From Hemerocallis citrina (taxonomy: Eukaryota; Streptophyta; Magnoliopsida; Asparagales; Asphodelaceae), in NCBI GenBank assembly GCA_017893485.1, contig CM030364.1, forward strand, positions 245,781,818 through 245,845,817: 64,000 nt of DNA, written 5' to 3'. The position numbers and the translations under genes are program-made. Of this stretch, positions 23,115 through 33,600 are shown in pieces. How positions within the stretch are numbered: position 1 is the first letter of the stretch; every line of letters starts with the position of its first letter. The notes under the pieces were generated by a model that was given only the letters and a program-made list of their open reading frames with translations, did not search any database and was not told where the DNA came from.

Positions 23115-26100
23115 TACGCTATTCTGGAACGTCCGGGGTCTGGGGGATAAAGGTAAAAGAGATATGGTTAGAGACGTTATCACGAAGTCTAAGGCGGAGG
23201 TGGTTGGGCTTCAAAAGACCAAACTTGTTCATGGGACCAAACTCAAGAGAGTAGGGGGGAACAGAATAAAGGAATGGGTTTTACGCCCATCCGTGGGAGA
23301 TTCAGGGGGAATTGCCATTGGTTTCAACCCGGACCTACTCACCTGTTCCGAGGTCTATAATGGTACATTCTCCCTGACTGCACGACTGGAACGACGATCG
23401 GATAAGTATATGTAGACGATCACGGTTGTGTATGGGCCGAACGTGGCTTCGGAGCGTGACGCCTTCTGGCAAGAACTGGTCAATATTCGTCTCCGTTGGC
23501 CGGGGGCTTGGATTGTCAGGGGGGGACTTCAATATTACCTGATTTGCTTTCGAACACAAGGGTAGAGGTTCCAGCGACAGGCACAGAGCAGAGTTCAATA
23601 GGGTGATTACGGATCTTGAGTTGATCGATATCCCTATTAATGATAGACTATTTACATGGTCTAATATGCAGTCTACTCTGATTTTGGCAAAATTGGACAG
23701 GATTCTAGTATCTATGGACTGGGAGACTAAGTTCCCCCTTGCATCTGCTAGATCGATCCCTAGACCTACAGTCAGATCATACCCCAATCCTTCTTGACAT
23801 TGGGCTTCAGGGAGCCAAAAGACATAGAAAGTTCCGATTTGAGAAGGCCTGGCTGGAGATTCAGGGGTTTCATCATCTGGTAATGGAAAACTGGGCGCTC
23901 CCAGTGTCTGGCACAGATGCGGCAAGTCGATGGTGTGAAAAAATCCGCAGACTAAGAAAGCGGCTTCGTAAATGGAACCGAACTAGGTTCTCGACCATCT
24001 GGCGTGCTAAAGATTCCTTGTTGGAAGAAATTGATGAACTTGAAAGAGTAAAGGAGTTGAGAGATCTGTCCCAGGAGGAAAGAAATAAACTGCTGGAGCT
24101 CCGTGAGAATATTGCCAATCTCTATAAGATGGAAGAAATTAAATGGCAACAAAGGTCTAGAATTTTGTGGCTCAAAGAGGGAGATGCGAACACGGCCTTC
24201 TTCCACCGAGTGGCAAGTGCAAGGCGCAGGTATAATCTTATTTTATCCTTAGATACAAGCTCGGGGACAGTACAAGAGGAGCAAGTGATCTCCATACAAG
24301 AGGAGCAAGTGATCTCCACAGCCTTCCAAGGATATTACAAGGACCTTTTGGGGAAGAAGAATGACTTCAGGGTCCCACTCAGGTATGATTTATGGCAGTC
24401 CTACCAGAACGAGTCATCGTCTTCGCTAGACTACCTAGAGTCTCCGTTTTCGGAGGAGGAAGTTAAAAATGCTATCTGTCACATGGGAGCAGACAAGTCG
24501 CCAGGGCCAGACGGTTTCCCAATGATGTTCTTCCAAATTTTCTGGGAAGAAATTAAAGGGGAATATATGGCACTGCTGGATGACTTTTTTAACAACAAGC
24601 TCAGATTGGGTATGTTTAATTTTGCGGATGTAGTCCTAATTCCCAAACGGGAAGAGGCGTCCAAAGTGGGCGATTTTAGGCCGATCAGCCTCATAAATTG
24701 CTCGGCGAAGATTATTTCAAAAATCCTAGCCATCCACCTGGGGAGTATTATGGACAGCCTTATCAACAAATCTCAATTGGGCTTCATTAAGGGCAGAAAT
24801 ATCTTAGATTGTGTGGCAACGGCGGAACAAGTTATCCACCGATGCCATACGACCAACTCTAAGAGCTTTCTGCTTAAGCTGGACTTTGAAAAACCTTATG
24901 ACTCGGTCGATTGGGAGTGCTTGATGGGAGCTCTCAGAGGTAGGGGTTTTGAGAATAAATGGATCTGCTGGATCAGGCAGTGCTTGCAGACTAGCAAAAC
25001 GGCCATATCGGTGAATGGTAGGTCGGGGCAGCCGTTCCCTTGCAGGAAAGGTCTCAGACAAGGGGACCCGCTATCACCGCTCCTGTTTACTATCGTAGTG
25101 GATGTGCTGAGGGTTATGTTGGAGAAATGCCAGGAACAAGGTTGGATCACGCCAGTGGCCAGCAACGCGTCTACTCAAGGGTGTTCGATCCTGCAATACG
25201 CAGATGACACCCTACTCATTGGGAATGGGTCTAGACGAGAAACCGTCTGTTTTAAAGGGGCCCTATACTGCTTTGAGGCCTGGTCAGGTCTGAGGATTAA
25301 TTTTCACAAGAGTGCGCTGACTCCAGTCTCTCTATCCGAGGATGAAGCAGGGGAACACGCGACTATTCTGAATTGCACGACGAGTGGCTTCCCTATCAAG
25401 TATCTAGGGTTACCTCTCAGGCCTGGGAAATTAACTAAAGCAGATTGGTTACCTATCATTGACAGGGTGGAGGACAGATTGTCGGGTTGGAAAGGAAAAT
25501 CCTTATCCCTCGGGGGCCGAGTGGTACTCATCAACTCAGTGTTGTCTAACCTTCCAATCTACTACATGTCATTTTTCGAGCTTCCGAAATGGGTAATCAA
25601 TAGGATTGACAGGATTCGAAAATGATTCCTTTGGAAGGGGGCAGATTCGAATAAAGGAGGTTATCACCTCATCAAATGGAGTATCGCTTGCATGAAAAAA
25701 AGGCATGGAGGGCTAGGCATCATAGATCTCACAGATATGAACCTGGCCCTGCTAGGGAAATGGTGGTGGAAGGTTTTCCACAACAGCGGGGAAGGCTGGC
25801 AGGACTTCATTCAACCGTATCTTAGGGGGAAAGGCACGAGATACCTGGGATTCCGAGTAGGGGCTAAAGTCTCGCGTCTCTGGAAGGGAATTGCCAAGGC
25901 TAGCGGCCCCTTTAATTCGGCAGTCACGTCGAATATCGGCAATGGCCAGTCCACCAGATTCTGGTGGGATAGGTGGTGTGGAGCTCATACCCTGAAAGAT
26001 ACGTTCCCAGAGTTGTATGAGAGGTCGACTCGACCGAATATGTCCGTGGCCGACGGTTGGAAAAGGGGAGGTTGGAGACCGGCGCTCCGAGGAACGCTAA

Positions 26101-26801
26101 CTCCAAATCTTCACCAACAACTGCTTGACATGCAAGCACACATCGCACGGGCAGGCACAAGGTGCACTCAAGGCCCTGATCAGAAGCGATGGGGACTCGA
26201 GAGTAAGGGAGCTTTCTCGGTGAGATCTCTATATCATCGGATTCACTTTCGAGGATGCAGACCCAGCTGGGCATAGGTGTTGTGGAAGGCGAAAACCCCC
26301 CTTAAAGTCAGAGTTTTCTTATGGCTTGTACTCAATAATGCTATCCTCACTAGGCAAAACCTGGCCAAAAGGCAACCACAGGTGGCGACCAATTGTGGAT
26401 TCTGCGTCTCATAGGTGGAAGATTTAAATCACCTTTTTATTCACTGCTCTAGAAGTAAGGCAACTATGGTTGAGGTACTCCGAGCCTTAGGAACATGTGA
26501 CTACCCCTGTGTATATGAGGACCTGTGGATTGGTCCCAAATTTGCAACGATTCGCCATGATATGAGGGAGGCGTGGTACATTGCAATTGCGGCTACAACA
26601 TGGGTGTTATGGCTTGACAGAAATAATTTTTATTTTCGTGCTTCATGTAATAGTATTTCTGGTAACCTGACTCACATAATGCATCTAATCTCTTTTTGGG
26701 CTACAGCTGCGGCCACCGGGGCAAGAGGGAAGATAGCCAAAGTGTTCCAGGTAAAGGAGTTTGACGACGAGGAGGTAGATTTCGGGCCAACGCTGGATTG
26801 A
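23115..26801 (+). pseudogene. L1-1 ORF2: endonuclease, reverse transcriptase, zf-RVT
   Basis: The AP-type endonuclease opens LFWNVRGLG at 23120, with VVGLQKTK, GGDFN and SDHTPILLDIG. The last lies in the frame 23739-25625, which also holds the reverse transcriptase: SPGPDGFPMMFF, DFRPISLINCS, LKLDFEKPYDSVDW at about 24880, RQGDPLSPLLF and catalytic QYADDTLL at about 25195. The zf-RVT part follows (25692-26801) with WWWKVF and SRLWKGIAKASG. Stops at 23413, near 23540, 25623, 26275 and 26412 disrupt it. Motif A has Pro where Ala is usual (KPYDS). A 24-bp direct duplication lies at 24271-24318. Confidence 0.9.
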
Positions 26802-27339
26802 GGGACTGGCTGCACCAGTCATGACACTGCTTTTGCCAGCTGGGGTTTTGTTTCTCCCTACTGTACTCTCTGGTCGCTGGAAGTTGAGTAGTTAGACCCA
26901 CCCCCAAGGGTTTGTTGGGGGTGTATGTTTGTTTTCTTGTATTTTTCCTGCATCGTATCTTGTTTTGTACTGTTGTTTTCTCCCGGTACGCCGGGGTTGT
27001 TTTATTAACGTCTTATTAATGAAACAGGGTGGCTTTATTCCACCTTTTCCCTAAAAAATATATATATATATATATACATTTTCTTTCTTGACAAATGAAT
27101 GTTGGTGGATATGATCCGCAGAACTGCTAATCTATAATCTCTAATTTCAAATATATAATAATAGAAATATATCATTCTAAATTTATATACAATTATTAAA
27201 AAATTTCAAATGAGCTCGTATTAGTAAATTTTACAATAACATCTCTTTAGCGTTTACTTTGGGTGAAAAAATAGTCATAAGTATATACTGATAGTATTGT
27301 ATAGAAAAACATTGATAAACACCTGATTAAGTGCGGCTG

Positions 27340-27910
27340 CTTGGGATTTGAATGGTTGCGTGGTGCGAGGACCAATTGGCGTGGCACCGGGGCTGGGGCG
27401 AGGCAGGGCGGCGCTTGGAAGGAGAGGCAGCGGGGGGTTGCGCTGCGTGAAGAGCAAGCGATGGGGCATCGGGGCTGGTGGCGAGGTAGGGCGGCGCTTA
27501 GACGGAGAGGCAGTGGGGGGTTGCGTTGCACGAGGACCAGCCGGCGGGGGCCGCGGATGGTGGCGAGGCAGGGCAGCGCTTGGACGAAGAGACAGCGAGG
27601 GAGTTGCGCGGCGCTTGGATGAAGAGGTAAGGGGGTTGCGCGGTGTGAGGAGCAAGTGGCAGGGCATCAGGGCTTGTGGCGAGATAGGGCGACACGAGGT
27701 GGCTGCGGTTGGTGGCACACGTGAGGTGGAGAGGATTGGGTTCGATGGGGTTGCGCGGCGTGAGGAGGGATGCGGTAGGGCATTGGGGTTGGTGGCGAGA
27801 CAGGGCGGCGCGAGGTGGCTGCGGTTGGCGGCGCGCATGAGGTGGAGATGATCGAGTTCGATGGGGTTGCGCGGCGTAAGGAGGGAGGCGGCGGGGCGTG
27901 GTTTTGAGAG
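27340..27910. repeat. GC-rich degenerate tandem array
   Basis: A patch far richer in GC than its surroundings, built on 'gggttgcgcggcg' and 'ggtggcgaggcagggcggcgcttgg', with unit spacings of about 84 bp and 116 bp. Open frames exist in five of six frames, so long ORFs here (such as minus 27275-27934) reflect composition. On the minus strand it follows a CT-rich leader (about 27950-27900) and begins with Met/Ser-rich residues, which resembles a captured plant 5' exon, but no family is recognisable. Confidence 0.6.
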
Positions 27911-27997
27911 AGAGAGAGATAGGGATATGAACATGCGCAGGGTTTTTGAGAGACAGAGAGAAGGAAAATAATTTGCACCGGTAGTTTACGGATTTTA

Positions 27998-28199
27998 TCT
28001 CTACTATTTTAATGGGAGAGTTGGGGTTGTAAACAAACAAATCCTAATTTTGTAATTGAGCAAACCCGTGCAATATACATGCAAACTACATTCACTAAAC
28101 ATCCCCGTGTCATGCACGTCAAATCAAAATATACAAATTCATTTAATTTAATGACTAGATTTTTTTTTATAGACGTGCATCGCACGTGCATTATACTAG
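27998..28199 (+). mobile_element. Mini-Helitron, 202 bp
   Basis: It begins TCTCTACTATTTTAATGGGAG after an A (27997) and ends CTAG before a T (28200), so it sits in the A/T host site used by Helitrons. Just before the end is a hairpin (ACGTGC..GCACGT, about 28173-28187). The 5' TC, 3' CTRR, subterminal hairpin and AT target are the defining marks of the class. It has no coding capacity. Confidence 0.72.
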
Positions 28200-28321
28200 T
28201 GAGTTTATAATAGGGAGTCTAATTATATGTTCAGTGCACGCATTGATAGATTGACGAATGTCACTAAAGCATTCTCCTATTATAATATTAGACATTATAG
28301 ATTAGAGGTATATTTATTCAG

Positions 28322-28376
28322 ACGTGTATCGCACGTGCCAATTATTAAAACATGCATCGCACGTACTAAATACTAG
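28322..28376 (+). mobile_element. Second Helitron-like 3' terminus
   Basis: A related end (CGTGTATCGCACGTG, then GCATCGCACGT) closes with ACTAG before T at 28377. It may be the 3' end of an older Helitron in which the 202-bp copy is nested, or a duplicated terminator. I find no matching 5' end with certainty. Confidence 0.5.
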
Positions 28377-28521
28377 TAAAATTTGAAGAGAAAAAAACGG
28401 GAATTACATGTGTTAATAATCCAATAGAGATTACTTCTGTTTAGCAATTAGCAATTTGCATTGGGTAAACTAAAAATAATTCTAGAAAATTCGAAGGATG
28501 AAAGTGTGAAGTGGGAATCGG

Positions 28522-30619
28522 ATGGCACCGGCGACCGGCGACGGAGAGCCCTTTGGAAGGGACGACGGCGCGCCATGGCGAACCAAGGGCAATAAGGTAA
28601 ATTCCAGCCCCTCCATCTTCCTACCAATTTCATATTTTCTAGGGTTTGGTCTTATCACATGGATCCGACTTACTAGGGTTTTAAGTTGCTTCAAATTCCC
28701 CAATTAGTTAATGGAGGAAAGTGCACGTTAGCAAATTGTAGTGATAATTACGGTTGATTTGGGCTATGAATGAAAGAAACGGAAACGGGAAAAAATCCCA
28801 ACTTTTTTTTAAAAAATAAAAAATTTAGAAAGTGAAAGTATTGAAGAAGAGGAGTGAAGAAGGTTACCTGAAAAGGAACTGAAAAATTATAGATATGAAA
28901 AGGAAGTGGTTTGTGACGACTGAGATGGGAATTTGAGGATGTGATGTATTAATTCTCACCTAAATTTTGACCTGTTGTTACCAGGTTCGTAGTATGTTTC
29001 GTTTTGTGTACGGGTATAGGGATATGGTGGGATAGCTTGAGTGGTGTGCAGTACAGACAGGGTAGGATTAGTCAGGACGCTCAATTGGACAGAGGAAACT
29101 AATATATTATATTGTCAGTTATCTGCATTTCTCACAGTAATAATCAAATTAAACTCCACGATGAATTGAGGATAGTTTGAAAGAAGTTGATGGGTTATGA
29201 ATAAAGGTATTCGTTTTGAAATTATGGGGAAAGACGTTTGCGGATTGGTCGTTTATGAAATTCAGATAGTGGTTCGGAGGGAGATGGATAGATTTGGTAA
29301 TGTCATTTTAAACATGAACAAATACCAATAAGCTATTTATATAAATCAATTGTATAAAAGAACTAAAGCTGTTAAAACTGCTTGGTCACAGTTCCAATTA
29401 AACGGCCGTTTAAATGATTTTTTTTTTCTTTTCTTTTTTGAAATATTGGATTTAGTTTGATAAATTTTGTTAAGCCCAATTGTAGAAATGGCCTGGATTG
29501 CCCCGGGGTGTGAAATTTGAGCCCTCTGATGAGGAGCTGATGTGGCATTTGATCGCGGAGATTGGAGAAGGAGATGCTGAGCCTCACCCTTTTATCAGCG
29601 AGTTCATTGTCACCCTTGATGAGGATGAGACACTTCCTCATAAACTACCTGGTATTATGGCATTCTGCGTTTATTTAATTGTTGATGTTTTCATTGCTTT
29701 GCTCTTTTTGTTTCTCATCTAAACTTGTTGTTGATCAGGTGTTAAGAAGGATGGGAGTTTGTCCTACTTTTTCCGTCGATCGTTGAAGTCAGATGATAAT
29801 GGGAGGCGAAAACGTAGGAAGATAGTGAATTATGAGTTTGGCACTGCAAACTGGCATACTGTTGGTGAGACCAAGCCGGTATTTGTGGATGGGATTCAGA
29901 GGGGTTCGAAGAAGATACTGGTTTTATATGCGACCGTGGTGGAGGGAAAGAAGCCCAAGAGAACTAATTGGGTGATGCACCAATATCATACTGGCATGGG
30001 AGAGGAGGCGGAGGGGGAGCTTTTCATTTCGAAAATCTTTTATCAGATGAAGTCGAATATGGGTGGCAAGAATGTTTGTGACTTGCCTGTAGATACTGTT
30101 GAAGCTGATTCAATCGAAAGTGAACGTAATGGTGTGCCAAGTCAGGTTTCTGTTGTCTCCATCTGTGAAGCCTTCTTACTATAGCTGCAAAACCTGTTAA
30201 CTGATTGGGTTAGAATTTACTCAACGATGAAAAGGGAAAGAGAATTAGATCTATTTTTTAACACTAAGAATGTTAAGAAAGATTTGCTTTTCAGAACTTA
30301 TCGGGGAAGCAAATTTGTGATCTTTGCTCTTCTATAGAATTTGAATTCAAATGCCGTGAAAAATTAATGACATTTTATTCTTTGTCATCAAATATTATGT
30401 TCTTGAGCTAACCGCATTTGTTGTGATGATCTGCAGGAAACATGTCGTGATATTCAAGTTGAAGAAAGTAATACTTTTGGTGGGTGTAGGAGGGCTGCCA
30501 ACGGCCAACTTTCTTCTATAGAAGATTTAAAAGAAGGTTTAGCACAATATGAAATTCCATTGGTTTCTCAGCAGGGGGGTGGCATCCAATTAGGAGATTC
30601 TTGTGAACCTGAAATGGAA
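28522..30619 (+). CDS. NAC-domain exons 1-4 of the SOG1-like gene
   Basis: Exon 1 encodes a short N-terminus ending GNK; the ATG at 28522 is the only in-frame start and lies 75 nt before a good donor (AAG/GTAAAT). Exon 2 starts in the middle of a family motif ([18 protein letters not shown]), which fixes the acceptor at 29485. Exon 3 carries the DNA-binding half: [51 protein letters not shown] and FISKIFYQ. Exon 4 ([12 protein letters not shown]...) begins the linker. SQ dipeptides, the sites used by ATM/ATR kinases on SOG1, occur at the end of exon 3 (PSQ) and in exon 4 (VSQQ). Introns are 889, 87 and 291 nt. Confidence 0.88.
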
Positions 30620-33600
30620 GTAAGCACTGTATGTTTTTTTAATATAATATCTTCCATGTTTAGGTGAGAATGATTCTCTAAAAATTTACATGTGAAACTT
30701 TAAGTTACTAAAGTAAGCCTCTGTAGGGAATAACCATCCCCTGATATCTCTTATTATTCTTGCTCATATCTGATTACCTAGGAAACTTGATTTGTAATTG
30801 GTGCGCAAAGTCTAGTAACTCTAGTTAGAGCATGGATTGATCTTCATGTAGATACATTGGTCAATGACTTTAGTGTAAGTAAAGCATTGTCATCAATATG
30901 GCATGCATATTACATCCTTGCCAGGTACCATTATTCTTAGTAAGCTGTATCTAAGTTATCATTTGCAACTTAATCTTCACAATATAAATTTTGACTTAAA
31001 ACTCGGGACTTAGACATACCTGTCATGGTAAGGTGTATTCATACGGCTGCTTCCCTCCGGTGCGGGGCACTTCAGGACACAATTTTATGTAAATAAGATA
31101 TGAAAGTACCCAGGTGATGAGGCGAGACATAGAAGATACTATTTGATGTGGTAATGAGCTAGATAGTTGAGTTAGAATTATTCTTACTTTATGTAGTTTT
31201 GGTGTTGTTGCTGTTTTTTATAAAACAAATTCTTTGTATCAAACAAAACCTTTTATATCGTGCAACTGATATGTTTTGACTATTGTCCTCAACCTCTTTC
31301 TTTAACTTTTGGGTTAAAGGAGGAACAATCTGATCTATTTAACTGCATGTATTTCATTATTAATGTGAACAAATACTTTTTTAGTCTACAATATTAACAA
31401 TATTTCAAACTAGGTTTTTTCATTCGTTGATTTTCCTGTTTGATTTCTTCAATTGCAACAATTTCCGCGAGCTAATTATAAGTTTGGTTGTTTTATATGA
31501 ATAAGTTGAGCTAATTATTTTCAGTTATCCTTCTACTTGCGTGAACAGCTGCTTATACAACTGATTTATACGCCAGCCGCCAGCAATCTGCTTATGCTTT
31601 TTGTTGGACCTCACTCATTAAGCTTACAGAGCTGTTTCCCAATTTGTTATGTATATTCAGAACTTATGTTTAGTCCTTTTCAGTATCTTCATTTCTTTCT
31701 GCAACTAGGGCACACATGCCTGGTTTATTTCTCCGAGTTTGCTCTCATGTTTTAATGGGTTCCTAAGTTTTACATTGGGTAAACTCAGGTTCTAATTGTG
31801 TTAGTGTTCAAACACAACAACTAGGGTACTGGCTATTTCTCCTGGTTTGGCTTCTGGCTTCTCTGCCTTGATTTTTTTACATCGAGTATCCGTGGCTGAT
31901 GTATCGAGCTGTGTAAGGATGAATCTTTTATAACCTAAAATATTTCTCTACCATTGCATTTGCATATTTATTCTTAAAAGGTATTACCTTAAAATTTGGG
32001 ATATTCTTCAATACATGCAACCTCAAATTCTTTAATATGATTTTATCTAAAATTTATCAAACTAATGCAAACAATTAAGATACCTTAGGAAAATTTAATT
32101 TAATTTAAAAACAACTAAAAAACCTTGATAGTGAAAACTTGGGATTTTTTTACCAAACTATCCCTCTTTTTGTAAGTATGTACCAAACTGTCCTTGTTTG
32201 AAAATTTAATACCAAAAAGTCCCTATTGCTAACTGAGTTAGCGCCCCTAGTAATATTCTCCGCGCTATCTCAGTTAGCGTGTGTCAGGGGATACCACTTT
32301 TCCCCTCAAGTAGGGGTGTACACGCTAGGGGTGTACACGCTAACTCCGTTAGCGCGCCTATTTAAACCACTCGCACTAACGGGGTTAGCGTGATAGGTGG
32401 AGAGTAGGGGACACTACTCCTCAAAGGGGTGTAGGCAAAAAAAACCCAAGTATAGACACGCTAACCCCGTTAGCGCCCCTCTTTATACCAGGTGCGCTAA
32501 CGGAGTTAGCGAGTGTCGATTGGGATCCTATTAGCGAGCGTTATTTAATAGGATCCCAAACGACATAGCACGCTAACCCCGTTAGCATGCCTGGTATAAA
32601 GAGGGGCGCTAACGGGGTTAGCGTGTTTATACTTGGGGTTTTTTTGCCTACACCCCTACTTGAGGAGTAGTGTCTCCTACTGTCCACCTATCACGCTAAC
32701 CCTGTTAGCGCGAGTGGTTTAAATAGTCACGCTAACGGAGTTAGCGTGTCTATATTTGGTGAGTTTTTTCGCACACCCCTACTTGAGAGGAAAAATGGTA
32801 TCCCCTGGCACACGCTAACTGAGATAGCGCGGAGAATATTACTAGGGGCGCTAACTCAGTTAGCGACAGGGACTTTTTGGTATTAAATTTTCAAACAGGG
32901 ACAGTTTGGTACATACTTACAAAAAGAGGGATAGTTTGGTTAAAAAATCGAAAACTTCGATACATGAAGACAATACTTCTGATATAGTTGAGAATTCTGA
33001 TATCAGTACTGAAGTTAGAGGCATTATTGAACTTGATATCAAATTCTCGAACCAGGGCTTGCTCTTCATGTCGAGTATCTACTCCTCTGCATCGGCTTGT
33101 GTTTCTCATAGTTTACTCGCCAGCTTTTGCTCAATATTTATCAAGTATCTGGTGTGTCATTGTCCTAGCATAATAGCTAAGGAATACTCTTTGGTTTTTT
33201 TATTTTATTCCTCCAAATTTGCCATCAGTTTTCAACGAGGTATCCGTTTTTACATTAAAATTGAGTATTCATTTCTCAGGTTTGGCCCATATCATTGTCA
33301 AACCACAGAGGTGGAGAATACTCTCTTGTATAAAACCTAGTTGCTCTTAAGGTTCAGTGGGGTGCTTTATCTTTATTCCCAGCTAGGGAATACTCTTTGG
33401 TTTTTTATTTTATTACTCTTAGTTTGCCATCAGTTTTCAACGAGGTAACCGTTTTTTTACATTGACATTGAGTATTCATTTCTCAGGTTTGACAAAACAC
33501 ACAGTTGAGAATACTCTCTGGTATAAAACCTAGTTTGCTCTTAAGGTTCAGTGGGGTGCTTTATCTTTACTCACAACGTGCTACTTTATTTTTTAGCACG

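Larger units (their letters stand above)
19470..27057 (+). mobile_element. L1-type LINE number 1 (near full length, dead)
   Basis: It has a pyrimidine-rich 5' leader, a gag-like ORF1 with zinc knuckles, an ORF2 with endonuclease, reverse transcriptase and a zinc-finger C-terminal domain, and a 3' untranslated region ending 'cttttccctaaaaaa'. The tail merges into a TA run. Short flanking TA-rich repeats (aatatata at about 19460 and after 27052) are the likely target duplication but are too simple to be sure. The flanks belong to the same duplicated unit (19160-19470 and 27063 on), which confirms both ends. Confidence 0.9.

Noticed and set aside
27275..27934. 219-codon minus-strand frame in the GC-rich array
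   Set aside because: Nearly all frames are open because the region is GC-rich and repetitive; no domain is seen. Kept only as a possible captured exon in the findings.
32960..33062. Possible extra exon of the SOG1-like gene after foldback element 1 (peptide [13 protein letters not shown]...)
   Set aside because: The acidic peptide resembles the linker, but there is no good acceptor and donor pair in phase and the main frame is complete without it.
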